Source: PALSA-607 sp036510735
GTDB taxonomy: Bacteria; Actinomycetota; Actinomycetes; Acidothermales; Acidothermaceae
NCBI GenBank assembly: GCA_036510735.1
Contig: DATCDK010000240.1
Location: 1-64,000, forward strand
DNA: 64,000 bases
Direction: 5' to 3'
The notes under the pieces were generated by a model. The model worked only from the letters and a program-made list of their open reading frames with translations. It ran no database searches and was not told the DNA's origin. Shown here piece by piece: positions 1-7,732 of the stretch. The position numbers were made by a program, and so were the translations under genes. How positions within the stretch are numbered: position 1 is the first letter of the stretch; each line of letters begins with the position of its first letter.

Positions 1-2
1 GC

Positions 3-161
3 TGCTGCCCCCGCCACGACTACGGGCGCCGCCGCGCTAGGATCACCGTCGCCCACTCGACGAGGACACCGGTGGTTCCCGACAACTTCGACGGATACTT
101 CACCGCGGCGGCATCCGCAGCCGACGCCCTAATCTCGTGCGTCCGCACAACTCGTCGCTAG
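3..161 (+). CDS. possible 3' end of a gene entering from the left edge
   Basis: Reading frame 3 is open from the window edge to a TAG at 159-161. It ends in a protein-like stretch containing VVPDNFDGYFTAAAS. Frame 1 is also open up to a TAA at 130-132 and reads as an Ala/Thr-rich linker, so the frame is not certain. No domain can be recognised from about 52 residues. It would be convergent with the proline-rich membrane protein that ends at 169. Confidence is low because the upstream part is missing. Confidence 0.25.
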   Translation, partial: CCPRHDYGRRRARITVAHSTRTPVVPDNFDGYFTAAASAADALISCVRTTRR

Positions 162-168
162 TTGTGGG

Positions 169-609
169 TCAGCCCGCGGGCGGTGGCGGGTCGGACGGCG
201 GGGAGTTCGGCGGCTGATAACCCGGCGGCTGATAACCGGGAGGTGGGTAGCCGGGCGGTGGGTAGCCCGGGTAGCCGTACGGGGGATACGGCGGTGGTTT
301 CGGTGGTCCGCTCCAAAACGGTCTGCCCGCCTGCTGTCCACGGCGGATCGGTGCTTTGCCGCCGGAGAACCAGCAGATGCCCGCGACGAGCGGACCGAAC
401 GGGACGAAGAACGCGATCGCCGAGCCGATGACCCACGTCTGCTTGGTGTTATCCCACCACGGTCCAAACGCCTCGGTCGGCTGTCGAGCAATGCTGATCA
501 GACCCGCTATTCCAACAATGTAGAAAGCGGCGAACACGAGCCAGATTGCACCGAAGAAGAGAAAGAACCCGACCGGGAACGCCGCGTTGGTCGAGCCGTC
601 GGTGGTCAC
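169..609 (-). CDS. small membrane protein with proline/tyrosine-rich tail
   Basis: This 146-residue protein starts at GTG 609. Two hydrophobic segments (about residues 13-40 and 60-82) separated by a short polar loop predict a two-pass membrane protein. From about residue 100 the chain is a cytoplasmic-type tail of PPGYP/PPGYQ repeats rich in Pro, Gly and Tyr. Such low-complexity tails occur on many small actinobacterial membrane proteins, but I do not recognise a specific family and assign no function. The Shine-Dalgarno is weak, so the exact start is uncertain. It lies 22 bp downstream of the small gene ending at 632 on the same strand. Confidence 0.7.
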   Translation of the reverse strand: MTTDGSTNAAFPVGFFLFFGAIWLVFAAFYIVGIAGLISIARQPTEAFGPWWDNTKQTWVIGSAIAFFVPFGPLVAGICWFSGGKAPIRRGQQAGRPFWSGPPKPPPYPPYGYPGYPPPGYPPPGYQPPGYQPPNSPPSDPPPPAG

Positions 610-631
610 TTACTGAGCGTAGTGGCCGCAT

Positions 632-856
632 TTAGTTCGTGACGGCATTCCGGCCTTCTGCGACAGCCTCATCGAGGTCTTGGTGGAATGAGACGGTCGA
701 CGGGTCGTGCATGCCGGGCGCCGTCGTCACGCGGCGCTGCTGCATGGCGGTGATCGCACTAGTTGAGACCATCGCGATCCGCGCAACCTTGTTGGCGACG
801 ACGAAACTTGCTGAGGCGCCGCCAGGTAGCCATTCAATGTTGAAGGATCCGGTCAT
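632..856 (-). CDS. small conserved-looking protein coupled to feruloyl-CoA synthetase
   Basis: A 74-residue ORF begins at ATG 856 (MTGSFNIEWLPGGASASF) inside the last codons of the CoA-ligase gene. Stop and start share an ATGA overlap, which implies translational coupling. The longer in-frame ORF reaching 976 lies inside the ligase and is rejected. The protein has no membrane segment and no motif I recognise. It contains a hydrophobic centre and ends EGRNAVTN. Its position as the last gene of the ech-fcs operon suggests a role tied to hydroxycinnamate metabolism, but that is inference from position only. Confidence 0.55.
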   Translation of the reverse strand: MTGSFNIEWLPGGASASFVVANKVARIAMVSTSAITAMQQRRVTTAPGMHDPSTVSFHQDLDEAVAEGRNAVTN

Positions 857-2394
857 GTCTGGGCCCCTTCTCGCAGCATGCGACGCAAGACTTTTCCTGA
901 TGTCGACCTCGGGATCGACTCGACAAACTCTACGGCGCGCGGCCTCTTGTACGGAGCAACTCGTTCGGCACACCATGCGAGAAGTGCGGCGTCGGTCAGC
1001 TCGATCTCCTTGCGCACAACGAAGGCCTTGGGGATCTCGCCGGCTTCCCTGTCAGCCAGTCCGATCACGGCGACGTCAACGACCAACGGATGCTCGCGCA
1101 ACACGGCCTCGAGTTCGGCTGGCACGATCTGGTAGCCCTTGTACTTGATGATTTCCTTGAGCCGATCGACGACCCAAACTGTTCCCGATTCATCGATCCG
1201 GACGGCGTCGCCGGTGCGCAACCAGCCACCCTCGACAATCGCATCGTCGGTGGCCGCAGGATTTCCGAGGTAACCGCGCATCACCTGCGGTCCGCGAATC
1301 CAGAGCTCGCCTGGCCCTGTGGCATCGTGGCGCGTGACCGGATCGACTACTCGCGCCTGCGTGCCCGGCAGCAAATGGCCGACGGAGCCGGCCGGAGTCG
1401 CAGCGCCGACATCGGGGACCCACGTAACGCCTGGACTCGCTTCGGTCATCCCGTAGCCCTGACCGACTGAGCACTTCAAGCGAGCCTCGAGCGCAACCAC
1501 GGTCGCGGCGTCCAGCGGCGCCGCACCTGACATGGCGTGCCGCACAGAGCTCAGATCAAACTGCCGATCTGCAGCTGCCACGACGGCGGCCAATGGGGGA
1601 GCGAGGTGCAGTCGCGTCACGCGTCGTTCGCCGATCAGCGCCAAGTATCGATCCGCGTCAAAGCGCGGCATCGTGACAATCGTGGCGCCGTGGCGAAGAC
1701 CGTAACCCAAGATGATGGACATGCCGTAGATGTGAAAGAAGGGCAACGCTGCAAGGAAGACGTCGCGGGAGTCGACGTGGTAGACCGCTTCGTGTTGGCA
1801 CAGGCACGCAACGAGGTTGCGGTGGGTAAGTAACACTCCCTTGGGCAGGCCGGTGGTGCCGCCTGAGTACGCCAGCACCGCGACGTCCGATTCAGGATTG
1901 GCAGAACCGCCCTGATGCGTGTCAGTGGCGGCGGCTGGTTCGCCGATCGTCGTATTGCAGAGCGACGTGAGGTCGACGACCGGGATCGCGGCGGCAGCGC
2001 CCGCCGCCAAGGCGACTGACATCGCGCTCGCGTCCGCGATGAGTGCGACGGCATGTGACTCGTTCAGTTGACGACTCACCTCGCGCTGCGTGAGTTGCGG
2101 GTTCAGGGCAGTGATCGTCGCGCCGGCTGCGAGTGTGCCGTAGAAGGCTGCCGCCCAGGCAGGTCGGTTGGGACTCATCAGGGCCACGACGTCGCCTGGC
2201 TGGACCGGCACGGCGGCGAGATACTGCGCAATCGCGGGCACAAGTTGGCGGAGATCGCCATACGTCAACGACTCGCCGGTAGTTCCGTCGATCAGCGCGG
2301 GATGTGCCGATTGATCTGTGGCTGCGGAAAGAACGTAGTCAGGAAGGCTGATTCGCGGGATGACGGGATCCGGGTACAGGCTGCTGTAGATCAT
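853..2394 (-). CDS. fcs: feruloyl/4-coumaroyl-CoA synthetase (AMP-forming)
   Basis: This 513-residue ANL-superfamily adenylate-forming ligase activates a hydroxycinnamic acid with ATP and CoA. The AMP-binding P-loop-like motif YSGGTTGLPKGV lies near residue 178. The aromatic motif region GYGMTEASPG is near residue 315, the hinge DRLKEIIKYKGYQIVPAELE is near 410, and the C-terminal catalytic lysine lies in the PRSTSGKVLRR segment. The length fits 4-coumarate-CoA ligases. It starts 20 bp after the hydroxycinnamoyl-CoA hydratase-lyase gene (2415-3230), its expected pathway partner, which is why I call it Fcs rather than a generic acyl-CoA ligase. Substrate choice between ferulate, p-coumarate and caffeate cannot be read from the sequence; absence of an O-demethylase in the window favours p-coumarate. 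Confidence 0.85.
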   Translation of the reverse strand: MIYSSLYPDPVIPRISLPDYVLSAATDQSAHPALIDGTTGESLTYGDLRQLVPAIAQYLAAVPVQPGDVVALMSPNRPAWAAAFYGTLAAGATITALNPQLTQREVSRQLNESHAVALIADASAMSVALAAGAAAAIPVVDLTSLCNTTIGEPAAATDTHQGGSANPESDVAVLAYSGGTTGLPKGVLLTHRNLVACLCQHEAVYHVDSRDVFLAALPFFHIYGMSIILGYGLRHGATIVTMPRFDADRYLALIGERRVTRLHLAPPLAAVVAAADRQFDLSSVRHAMSGAAPLDAATVVALEARLKCSVGQGYGMTEASPGVTWVPDVGAATPAGSVGHLLPGTQARVVDPVTRHDATGPGELWIRGPQVMRGYLGNPAATDDAIVEGGWLRTGDAVRIDESGTVWVVDRLKEIIKYKGYQIVPAELEAVLREHPLVVDVAVIGLADREAGEIPKAFVVRKEIELTDAALLAWCAERVAPYKRPRAVEFVESIPRSTSGKVLRRMLREGAQT

Positions 2395-2414
2395 GCCTGC
2401 AACACCTGGGCCGA

Positions 2415-3230
2415 TCAGATCCGGTCGTAGGAATCGAGGCCGGGCCGCAACGTCTTCTCGTCGAGGAACTGCGCAAGCCCTTGTTGCTTGCCGCTCTCGG
2501 GATCACCGAGAACTGCCTGGTCGAGTTTCGCGTACAGGTAGTCCTCTGCTTCATCCCACGACATCAGTCGAGCCTTCTTGAACCCCACCTTCGCGGCGCG
2601 CAGAACGGCTAGGTTCATGCCGGCCAGCTTCTGCGCTACCTCAGTCGTGCGCTCGCGCAACTGCGCCAAGGGCACCGACTCGTTGACCAGCCGCATTTGC
2701 GCGGCGCGGACTCCGTCGAACGTTTCGCCGGTCATGATGAACCACAACGCGTCGCGGCTGGAGACGGTCTCCGCGAGAGCGCGACTCACCAGGCCGCCGG
2801 GCGGAATCCCCCAGTTCACCTCTGACAGACCGAAAATCGCTTCGTTCGCGGCAATCGCCAGATCGCAGCACACGAGTGGGGTGAACGCCCCGCCAAAGCA
2901 CCAGCCGTTGACCATGGCGATCGTCGGCTTCGAGTAGTGAATCAGGCGACGCCACTGCCATTCGGCACTGTCGCGGCGCGCTTGGATTTGCACATGCGGG
3001 GGGCTCGCATCAACCTCGCGGAAGTACTCCTTGAGATCCATCCCCGCCGACCATGCATCGCCGGCGCCGGTGAGTACCACGACGCGCACGCGATCGTCGC
3101 CCTCTAACTCCTGCAGGACAGCGATCATTTCGCGATTCAGTGTCGGGCTCATCGCATTGCGCTTGTCGGGACGATTCAGCGAAACCCAGCCGATGCCGTC
3201 TTCGATCACTACCGCGACAGTCGACTCCAC
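2415..3230 (-). CDS. ech: p-hydroxycinnamoyl-CoA hydratase/lyase (HCHL)
   Basis: This 271-residue crotonase-fold enzyme hydrates feruloyl- or p-coumaroyl-CoA and cleaves it retro-aldol fashion to the aryl aldehyde and acetyl-CoA. Family-diagnostic segments are DKRNAMSPTLNREMI (22-36), MDLKEYFREVD (64-74), NGWCFGGAF (108-116), GLSEVNWGIPPG (134-145) and EDYLYAKLDQ (229-238). Glu137 corresponds to the catalytic Glu143 of the Pseudomonas enzyme and Tyr233 to its substrate-binding Tyr239. The residue equivalent to Ser123 is Thr117 here. The start is GTG 3228-3230, preceded by GGAGG at about the right distance. The TATCAAG palindrome lies just upstream of the ribosome-binding site. Its product, 4-hydroxybenzaldehyde or vanillin, would feed the dehydrogenases at 12678 or 20118. 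Confidence 0.92.
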   Translation of the reverse strand: MESTVAVVIEDGIGWVSLNRPDKRNAMSPTLNREMIAVLQELEGDDRVRVVVLTGAGDAWSAGMDLKEYFREVDASPPHVQIQARRDSAEWQWRRLIHYSKPTIAMVNGWCFGGAFTPLVCCDLAIAANEAIFGLSEVNWGIPPGGLVSRALAETVSSRDALWFIMTGETFDGVRAAQMRLVNESVPLAQLRERTTEVAQKLAGMNLAVLRAAKVGFKKARLMSWDEAEDYLYAKLDQAVLGDPESGKQQGLAQFLDEKTLRPGLDSYDRI

Positions 3231-3243
3231 TGTGACCCTCCAG

Positions 3244-3260
3244 TATCAAGTACCTTGATA
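3244..3260. promoter_or_regulatory. perfect 17-bp palindrome, candidate MarR operator
   Basis: TATCAAG-TAC-CTTGATA is a perfect inverted repeat with 7-bp arms. It lies between the divergent ech (start 3230) and marR (start 3333) genes, immediately upstream of the ech Shine-Dalgarno. Size, AT-richness relative to the surroundings and position fit a MarR-family operator. MarR proteins such as CouR and FerC/FerR-type regulators are known to respond to hydroxycinnamoyl-CoA thioesters. Binding by the adjacent regulator is inferred, not shown. Confidence 0.75.
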
Positions 3261-3332
3261 TGGACAGTGTGCTCGGTGAGGCGCCAGACCGCAATCCCTG
3301 GAGCGCACGCTTGTCGTTGCTACCGTGTCGGT

Positions 3333-3836
3333 ATGACGACCGCGGGCGGACGCACCGGTGCGACGCGCGCAGTCGTTCGAGCTCCCGCGCCACGACTGAC
3401 CTACCTGGTGAAACAAGCAGAGCTCGCGATCCGGGCGCAGCTCGACCGCATCGTCGGCAGGCACGGCCTCACGACCGTGCAGTACACCGCATTGAGCGTG
3501 CTCGAACGTAATCCTGGGATCTCGTCCGCGCAGCTGTCGCGGCGCTCATTTGTCACCGCACAAGCTGGCAACGAGATGGTCGCCATCTTGGAACGCAAGG
3601 GCTTTATCGAGAGACAGCCGAGCCCGGCGAACTTGCGCATCCGGCTCGTGTCTCTGACGGCGGCCGGAGCGGCGCTACTGGAATCGTGCGACGGCGAGGT
3701 CGACGAACTCGAGGCAAGAATGCTGCGCGGCGTCGACGCGTCGACGCGGCGACAGCTGCGGTCAGCGCTTGAGTCATGCACGGCGAATCTTCACGACGGA
3801 GCCGCGGGTTCCGACGTCCCGCGTCGTTCCCGATAG
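3333..3836 (+). CDS. MarR-family transcriptional regulator of hydroxycinnamate genes
   Basis: This 167-residue winged-helix protein starts at ATG 3333 (MTTAGGRTGATR). An upstream in-frame methionine at 3255 would begin inside the palindrome and is rejected. The MarR fold is visible: a dimerisation helix (LTYLVKQAELAIRAQL), the recognition region (SSAQLSRRSFVTAQAGNEMVAIL) and the wing (KGFIERQPSPANLRIRLVSLT). It is divergent from ech-fcs, so the simplest model is an autoregulated repressor released by a hydroxycinnamoyl-CoA intermediate, as for CouR-type regulators. An IclR gene follows 10 bp later, so the two are probably co-transcribed. Confidence 0.85.
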   Translation: MTTAGGRTGATRAVVRAPAPRLTYLVKQAELAIRAQLDRIVGRHGLTTVQYTALSVLERNPGISSAQLSRRSFVTAQAGNEMVAILERKGFIERQPSPANLRIRLVSLTAAGAALLESCDGEVDELEARMLRGVDASTRRQLRSALESCTANLHDGAAGSDVPRRSR

Positions 3837-3846
3837 GGGACGGCGA

Positions 3847-4599
3847 GTGGCCGGCCGCGGTGTCTCAGGTGGGGCCAGCGTGACGAGTCGGGTCGCCGAC
3901 ATCTTGGAGACGTTCGCCGGCCAGCGCGAAAGCTTGAGCCTGTCTGAGGTAGCGCGACGAGCCGGCTTGCCTCTCACGACGACCCACCGCCTCGTCGGTG
4001 AACTCGTGAGCCGGCATTTCCTCGAACGCGACGAGTCCGGCCGGTATCAAATCGGCCTGCGCCTGTGGGAACTCGCGTCGCACGCGCCGCGATCAGTCGG
4101 GCTGCGCGAGTCAGCGCTGCCGATCATGGAGGACTTGTACGAGGCAACGCACGAGAACGTGCAACTCGCCATCATCGACGGCATGGACGCGGTCTACGTC
4201 GAGCGGATAGCGGGCCGTGACTCGGTGCAGGTGCTGACCCGTCCCGGTCTTCGGCTCCCTGTTCACGCGACCGCTGTCGGGTTGGTGCTCCTCGCGCACG
4301 CCTCACCGGAGACGCAGGAGGAAGTGTTGAGCTCGCCGCTCGCGCGCTACACCCGCTACACGATCACGGATCCACGCCGGTTGCGGCGGATTCTCGCGGA
4401 GATACGGCAAGTCGGATACGCGATCAGCGACCGGCAAATCCAAACTATTTCGTCGTCGGCCGCCGCGCCGGTCCGAGACAGTTCGGGCGCGGTCGTCGCC
4501 GCGATCTCCGTCGTCGTCAAGGCGAGGGACAACATCTCGGCGCAATACGTGCCCGCTGTGATGGCGGCCGCCCGGGGAATCTCGCGTGCGCTGGCGTAG
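3847..4599 (+). CDS. IclR-family transcriptional regulator
   Basis: This is a 250-residue regulator. I choose GTG 3847 because it gives the usual IclR length and has AGGGGA upstream; the ATG at 3769 would overlap marR by 68 bp. The N-terminal winged helix-turn-helix is SLSEVARRAGLPLTTTHRLVGEL (about residues 27-50). The C-terminal effector domain shows VYVERIAGRDSVQVLTRPG, PVHATAVG and a RQIQTISSSAAAPV segment typical of the family. It sits 10 bp behind the MarR gene and is convergent with the ligC end of the protocatechuate operon (3-bp gap). A role in controlling that pathway is plausible but unproven, since two other IclR genes in the island are better placed for it. Confidence 0.85.
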   Translation: MAGRGVSGGASVTSRVADILETFAGQRESLSLSEVARRAGLPLTTTHRLVGELVSRHFLERDESGRYQIGLRLWELASHAPRSVGLRESALPIMEDLYEATHENVQLAIIDGMDAVYVERIAGRDSVQVLTRPGLRLPVHATAVGLVLLAHASPETQEEVLSSPLARYTRYTITDPRRLRRILAEIRQVGYAISDRQIQTISSSAAAPVRDSSGAVVAAISVVVKARDNISAQYVPAVMAAARGISRALA

Positions 4600-4602
4600 C
4601 AC

Positions 4603-5556
4603 CTAGCCGACCTGCTTCTCCAGTTGCCGTGCAAGGACGTCGAGCACCCGATAGCAGGGGAGCACGTCCGCAACGCTGGAGTTTGGCTCGCGGCCTTCGT
4701 TGATAGCCGAAACGAACTCGCGATCCTGGAGTTCGATGCCGTTCATCGACACCGCCACGTGCGAGACGTCGACGAGTTCGTCCTTGCCTGTGAGCAGATC
4801 GTCGTAACGCGCGAGGTAGGTGCCGTTGTCGCAGATGTAGCGGAAGAACGTCCCGAGCGGGCCGTCGTTGTTGAAGCTGAGTGACAGCGTGCAGATCTTG
4901 CCACTCGACGTGCGCAACTGGATCGACATGTCCATGGCGATCCCGAGAACCGGATGGATCGGTCCTTGCACGGCATTCGCAATGACGACGTCCTCGCCCG
5001 TCTGGTACTGGAAGAGGTCGACCGTGTGTGCCGCGTGGTGCCACAGCAGGTGGTCCGTCCAGCTCCGCGGCTGGCCAAGGGCGTTCATGTTGGAGCGGCG
5101 GAAGAAGTAGGTCTGCACGTCCATCTGCTGGATCGCTAGCCCGCCCGTCACGATCTTGTTGTGCACCCACTGATGCGAGGGATTGAACCTGCGGGTGTGC
5201 CCGACCATTGCCACTAATCCGGTCTCGCGCTGCACCTCGTCAACTGCCAGCGCGTCAGCCAGGTTGTCGGCGAGCGGAATCTCGACCTGCACGTGCTTGC
5301 CTGCGCGTAATGTCGCGATCGACTGTGCAGCATGCAGCTGAGTCGGCGTGCAGAGAATCACTGCGTCGACGTCATCGTGCGCGAGCGTCTCGTCGAGGTC
5401 GGTGGTCGCGTGGGGGGCGCCGTACTTTTCGGCCACCTCGCGCGCCTGCTCGATGCGACGGCTGACGATCGAGATGATCTCGACGCCGTCGATGTTCTGC
5501 AGGGCGTCAAGGTGCTTGATGCCGAACGCGCCGGCACCGGCGACGGCGATGCGCAT
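4603..5556 (-). CDS. ligC: 4-carboxy-2-hydroxymuconate-6-semialdehyde dehydrogenase
   Basis: This 317-residue Gfo/Idh/MocA-family oxidoreductase oxidises the ring-fission product of protocatechuate 4,5-dioxygenase (as its hemiacetal) to 2-pyrone-4,6-dicarboxylate with NAD(P)+. The Rossmann motif GAGAFGIKH is at residues 7-15. Highly specific LigC segments include HVQVEIPLAD, MVGHTRRFNPSHQ, MDVQTYFFRR, RSWTDHLLWHHAAHTVDLF and LSFNNDGPLGTFFRYI. These match Sphingobium LigC from memory almost residue for residue, so specificity is well supported. It is the last gene of the lig operon, 3 bp after ligB, and convergent with the iclR gene ending at 4599. Confidence 0.93.
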   Translation of the reverse strand: MRIAVAGAGAFGIKHLDALQNIDGVEIISIVSRRIEQAREVAEKYGAPHATTDLDETLAHDDVDAVILCTPTQLHAAQSIATLRAGKHVQVEIPLADNLADALAVDEVQRETGLVAMVGHTRRFNPSHQWVHNKIVTGGLAIQQMDVQTYFFRRSNMNALGQPRSWTDHLLWHHAAHTVDLFQYQTGEDVVIANAVQGPIHPVLGIAMDMSIQLRTSSGKICTLSLSFNNDGPLGTFFRYICDNGTYLARYDDLLTGKDELVDVSHVAVSMNGIELQDREFVSAINEGREPNSSVADVLPCYRVLDVLARQLEKQVG

Positions 5557-5559
5557 CTC

Positions 5560-6420
5560 TCAGCTCTCTGCTTCTGTTGACTGCTGTGGCCGGACGACGA
5601 TGTGTCCGACAGCCGTGTTCGACGCGGGCACATGGTAGAACCGGTAGAGCTCTTTGATGGCCGGCCCCATCGCTCCGCGCATGATGAGCCACATCACCAT
5701 CTCGACGCCTTCGGAGCCAGACTCGCGCAGGTATTCGAAGTGCGGCATCTTGCGGAGCAGTTCGGGGTCTGCTGTCAGGTTGTCGAGGAACGCGGTGTCG
5801 AACTCCTTGTTGATCAGGCCGGCGCGAGGGCCCTGCAACTGGTGACTCATGCCACCCGTGCCCCACACCTGGACGTTCAGATCCTCCGGGTAACTTTCGA
5901 TCGCCCGGCGCAGCGACTGTCCGAACAGATAGCAACGGTTGCCGGTCGGCGGGGGGTACTGCACGACGTTGACTGCGAGCGGAATGACCTTGACCGGCCA
6001 CGCCTCGGGCTGGCCGTAGACGAGAGACAACGGCACCGTGAGCCCGTGATCGACCTCGAGCTTGTTCATGATGGTCAGGTCGAACTCGTCGAGAATCATC
6101 TCCTGGGCGATGTGCCACGCGAGGTCAGCGTGGCCCTCGACGACGGGTACCGGCCGCGGGCCGTAGCCTTCATCGGCGGGTTCGAAGGTGTCCGCACAGC
6201 CGATGGCAAACGTGGGGATCATCTCCATGGAAAACGCTGATGCGTGGTCGTTGTAGACGAGGAAGATGACGTCGGGCTTTTCTTCCTTGATCCATTGCTT
6301 GGTCCACTCGTAGCCCTCGAACAGCGGGCGCCAGTAGTCGGTCTGGGTCTTGCCGAGGTCGATCGCGGCTCCAATGGCGGGCACATGGCTTGTCGTCAAG
6401 CCTGCAGTGATTTTGGCCAT
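5560..6420 (-). CDS. ligB: protocatechuate 4,5-dioxygenase beta (catalytic) subunit
   Basis: This 286-residue type II extradiol dioxygenase subunit carries the non-haem Fe(II) that cleaves the 4,5 bond of protocatechuate. His12 (TTSH) and His59 (VYNDHASAF) are the expected iron-ligating histidines, and a Glu in RESGSEGVEMVMW is the third ligand by family analogy. The segments PTFAIGCADTFEPADEGYGPRPVP and VWGTGGMSHQLQGPRAGLI are hallmark LigB sequence. The start is ATG 6420, one base after the ligA stop. A longer ORF to 6468 overlaps ligA and is rejected. Confidence 0.95.
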   Translation of the reverse strand: MAKITAGLTTSHVPAIGAAIDLGKTQTDYWRPLFEGYEWTKQWIKEEKPDVIFLVYNDHASAFSMEMIPTFAIGCADTFEPADEGYGPRPVPVVEGHADLAWHIAQEMILDEFDLTIMNKLEVDHGLTVPLSLVYGQPEAWPVKVIPLAVNVVQYPPPTGNRCYLFGQSLRRAIESYPEDLNVQVWGTGGMSHQLQGPRAGLINKEFDTAFLDNLTADPELLRKMPHFEYLRESGSEGVEMVMWLIMRGAMGPAIKELYRFYHVPASNTAVGHIVVRPQQSTEAES

Positions 6421-6421
6421 C

Positions 6422-6808
6422 TCAGCGGTGCTCCTTGATCGAACGGTTGCCTTCGATAGACCGCCCACCGGCCAGCATCATCGCGGCGTACTCCTCGACG
6501 GTCAGGTCGGTCATGGTGCTGACGGCCTGCTGGAAGCTGAGACCGTCGGTAGCGAAAATCTTGGCGAGGAAGTAGATGTTGCCGCCCTCTCGAATCGCGG
6601 CGTTGTAGTCGCGAGTGAGAACCGCCTGCTTCTGCGCCTGCGTCATCGGCCACTCGTCGACGTACGCTCGCTCGTCGGCCTTGAAGCGCGCGCGATTCTC
6701 CGCCTTCATCAGACTCATACAGAACTGATTCAGGGGGTAGCCCTTGCGCGAGCGTTGCGCGGTGAACACCGTGGTGCCGGGGATGTCGTCGAAGTCGGAG
6801 ACGTCCAC
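6422..6808 (-). CDS. ligA: protocatechuate 4,5-dioxygenase alpha subunit
   Basis: This 128-residue alpha subunit closes over the LigB active site. It starts at GTG 6806-6808 with AGGAGAG upstream, two bases after the ligI stop; the ORF extension to 6964 lies inside ligI. Diagnostic segments are DIPGTTVFTAQRSRKGYPLNQF near the N-terminus, RARFKADERAYVDEW in the middle and REGGNIYFLAKIFATDG towards the end. The length is slightly shorter than the roughly 139 residues of the Sphingobium protein. It is encoded immediately upstream of ligB, the usual order. Confidence 0.94.
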   Translation of the reverse strand: MDVSDFDDIPGTTVFTAQRSRKGYPLNQFCMSLMKAENRARFKADERAYVDEWPMTQAQKQAVLTRDYNAAIREGGNIYFLAKIFATDGLSFQQAVSTMTDLTVEEYAAMMLAGGRSIEGNRSIKEHR

Positions 6809-6810
6809 GC

Positions 6811-7707
6811 CTACTCTCCTTCCCAGTAGAGCCGCATCGGGTTGTCGATGAGCAGTTTGTGCTGAAGTTCTTCCGTCGGTGCTACCCGCGGTACGAGATC
6901 GACGAGTGCGCCGTCGTCCGGCATGTGGGTCTTGAGGTTCGGATGCGGCCAGTCGGTGCCCCACAAGACGCGATCGGGAAAAGACTCGACGATGCGGCGT
7001 GCGAAGGGCACGAAGTCGTCGTATGTCGGCGGGCCGCTCACCGACAGCCGCTCGGGGCCGCTCACCTTTGACCAGATGTTGGGATGCTCGGCCATCAGTT
7101 TGACGAACAGTCCGAACTCGGGGCCGTCGATCGGCTGTGTCACATCGGGGCGTCCCATGTGGTCGACGACGACCGTCGTCGGCAACGACGTGAAGAAGTT
7201 CCAGCGCTCGGCGAGGTCGGCCGCTTCGAAATACACGACGATGTGCCAGCCGAAGGGTGCAATCTGCTCGACGAGGCTCAGGTAATAGGCGTCGGGTTTC
7301 GGATCGACCAGCCGTTTGACGAAGTTGAATCGCACGCCTCGCACCCCAGCGTTATCGAGCGCCTTCAATTCGTCGGGGGAGATATCGGGCTTGATGGTGG
7401 CAACCCCACGAGCTAGACCACTCGCTGCGCCGAGTGCGTCGACCATGGCCCGATTGTCAGCTCCGTGGCAGGTGGCCTGGACGATGACGTTTCGAGAAAG
7501 CCCGAGGAAGTCGCGAGTCGCGAAGAGAAGGTCCTTGCCGGCGTCACACGGCGTGTACTTCCGCTCGGGTGCGTAAGGGAACTGATCGCCAGGGCCGAAC
7601 ACATGACAGTGTGCGTCGACCGAGCCCGGGGGTGGCGTGTAGGTCGGCTTGGACGGGTTCGGGTCGAACGGCAACCAATCGGCGTCCATCTGAAAGGTCT
7701 GGATCAT
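6811..7707 (-). CDS. ligI: 2-pyrone-4,6-dicarboxylate lactonase
   Basis: This 298-residue amidohydrolase-superfamily enzyme hydrolyses 2-pyrone-4,6-dicarboxylate to 4-oxalomesaconate (4-carboxy-2-hydroxymuconate). The N-terminal metal/active-site motif is VDAHCHVFGPGDQFPYAPER, followed by VDHMGRPD and the C-terminal aspartate motif LWGTDWPHPN. The start ATG 7707 (MIQTFQMDADW) is preferred over an upstream in-frame methionine at 7806 that lies within ligJ. It lies 25 bp after ligJ and 2 bp before ligA. Confidence 0.93.
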   Translation of the reverse strand: MIQTFQMDADWLPFDPNPSKPTYTPPPGSVDAHCHVFGPGDQFPYAPERKYTPCDAGKDLLFATRDFLGLSRNVIVQATCHGADNRAMVDALGAASGLARGVATIKPDISPDELKALDNAGVRGVRFNFVKRLVDPKPDAYYLSLVEQIAPFGWHIVVYFEAADLAERWNFFTSLPTTVVVDHMGRPDVTQPIDGPEFGLFVKLMAEHPNIWSKVSGPERLSVSGPPTYDDFVPFARRIVESFPDRVLWGTDWPHPNLKTHMPDDGALVDLVPRVAPTEELQHKLLIDNPMRLYWEGE

Positions 7708-7732
7708 CGCGCTCTCGCTTCGTTCTGTCCCA

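Noticed and set aside
3255..3332. Extended N-terminus of the MarR regulator from ATG 3255
   Set aside because: It would start inside the operator palindrome and adds 26 residues with no helix expected for the family; ATG 3333 gives the normal fold and length.
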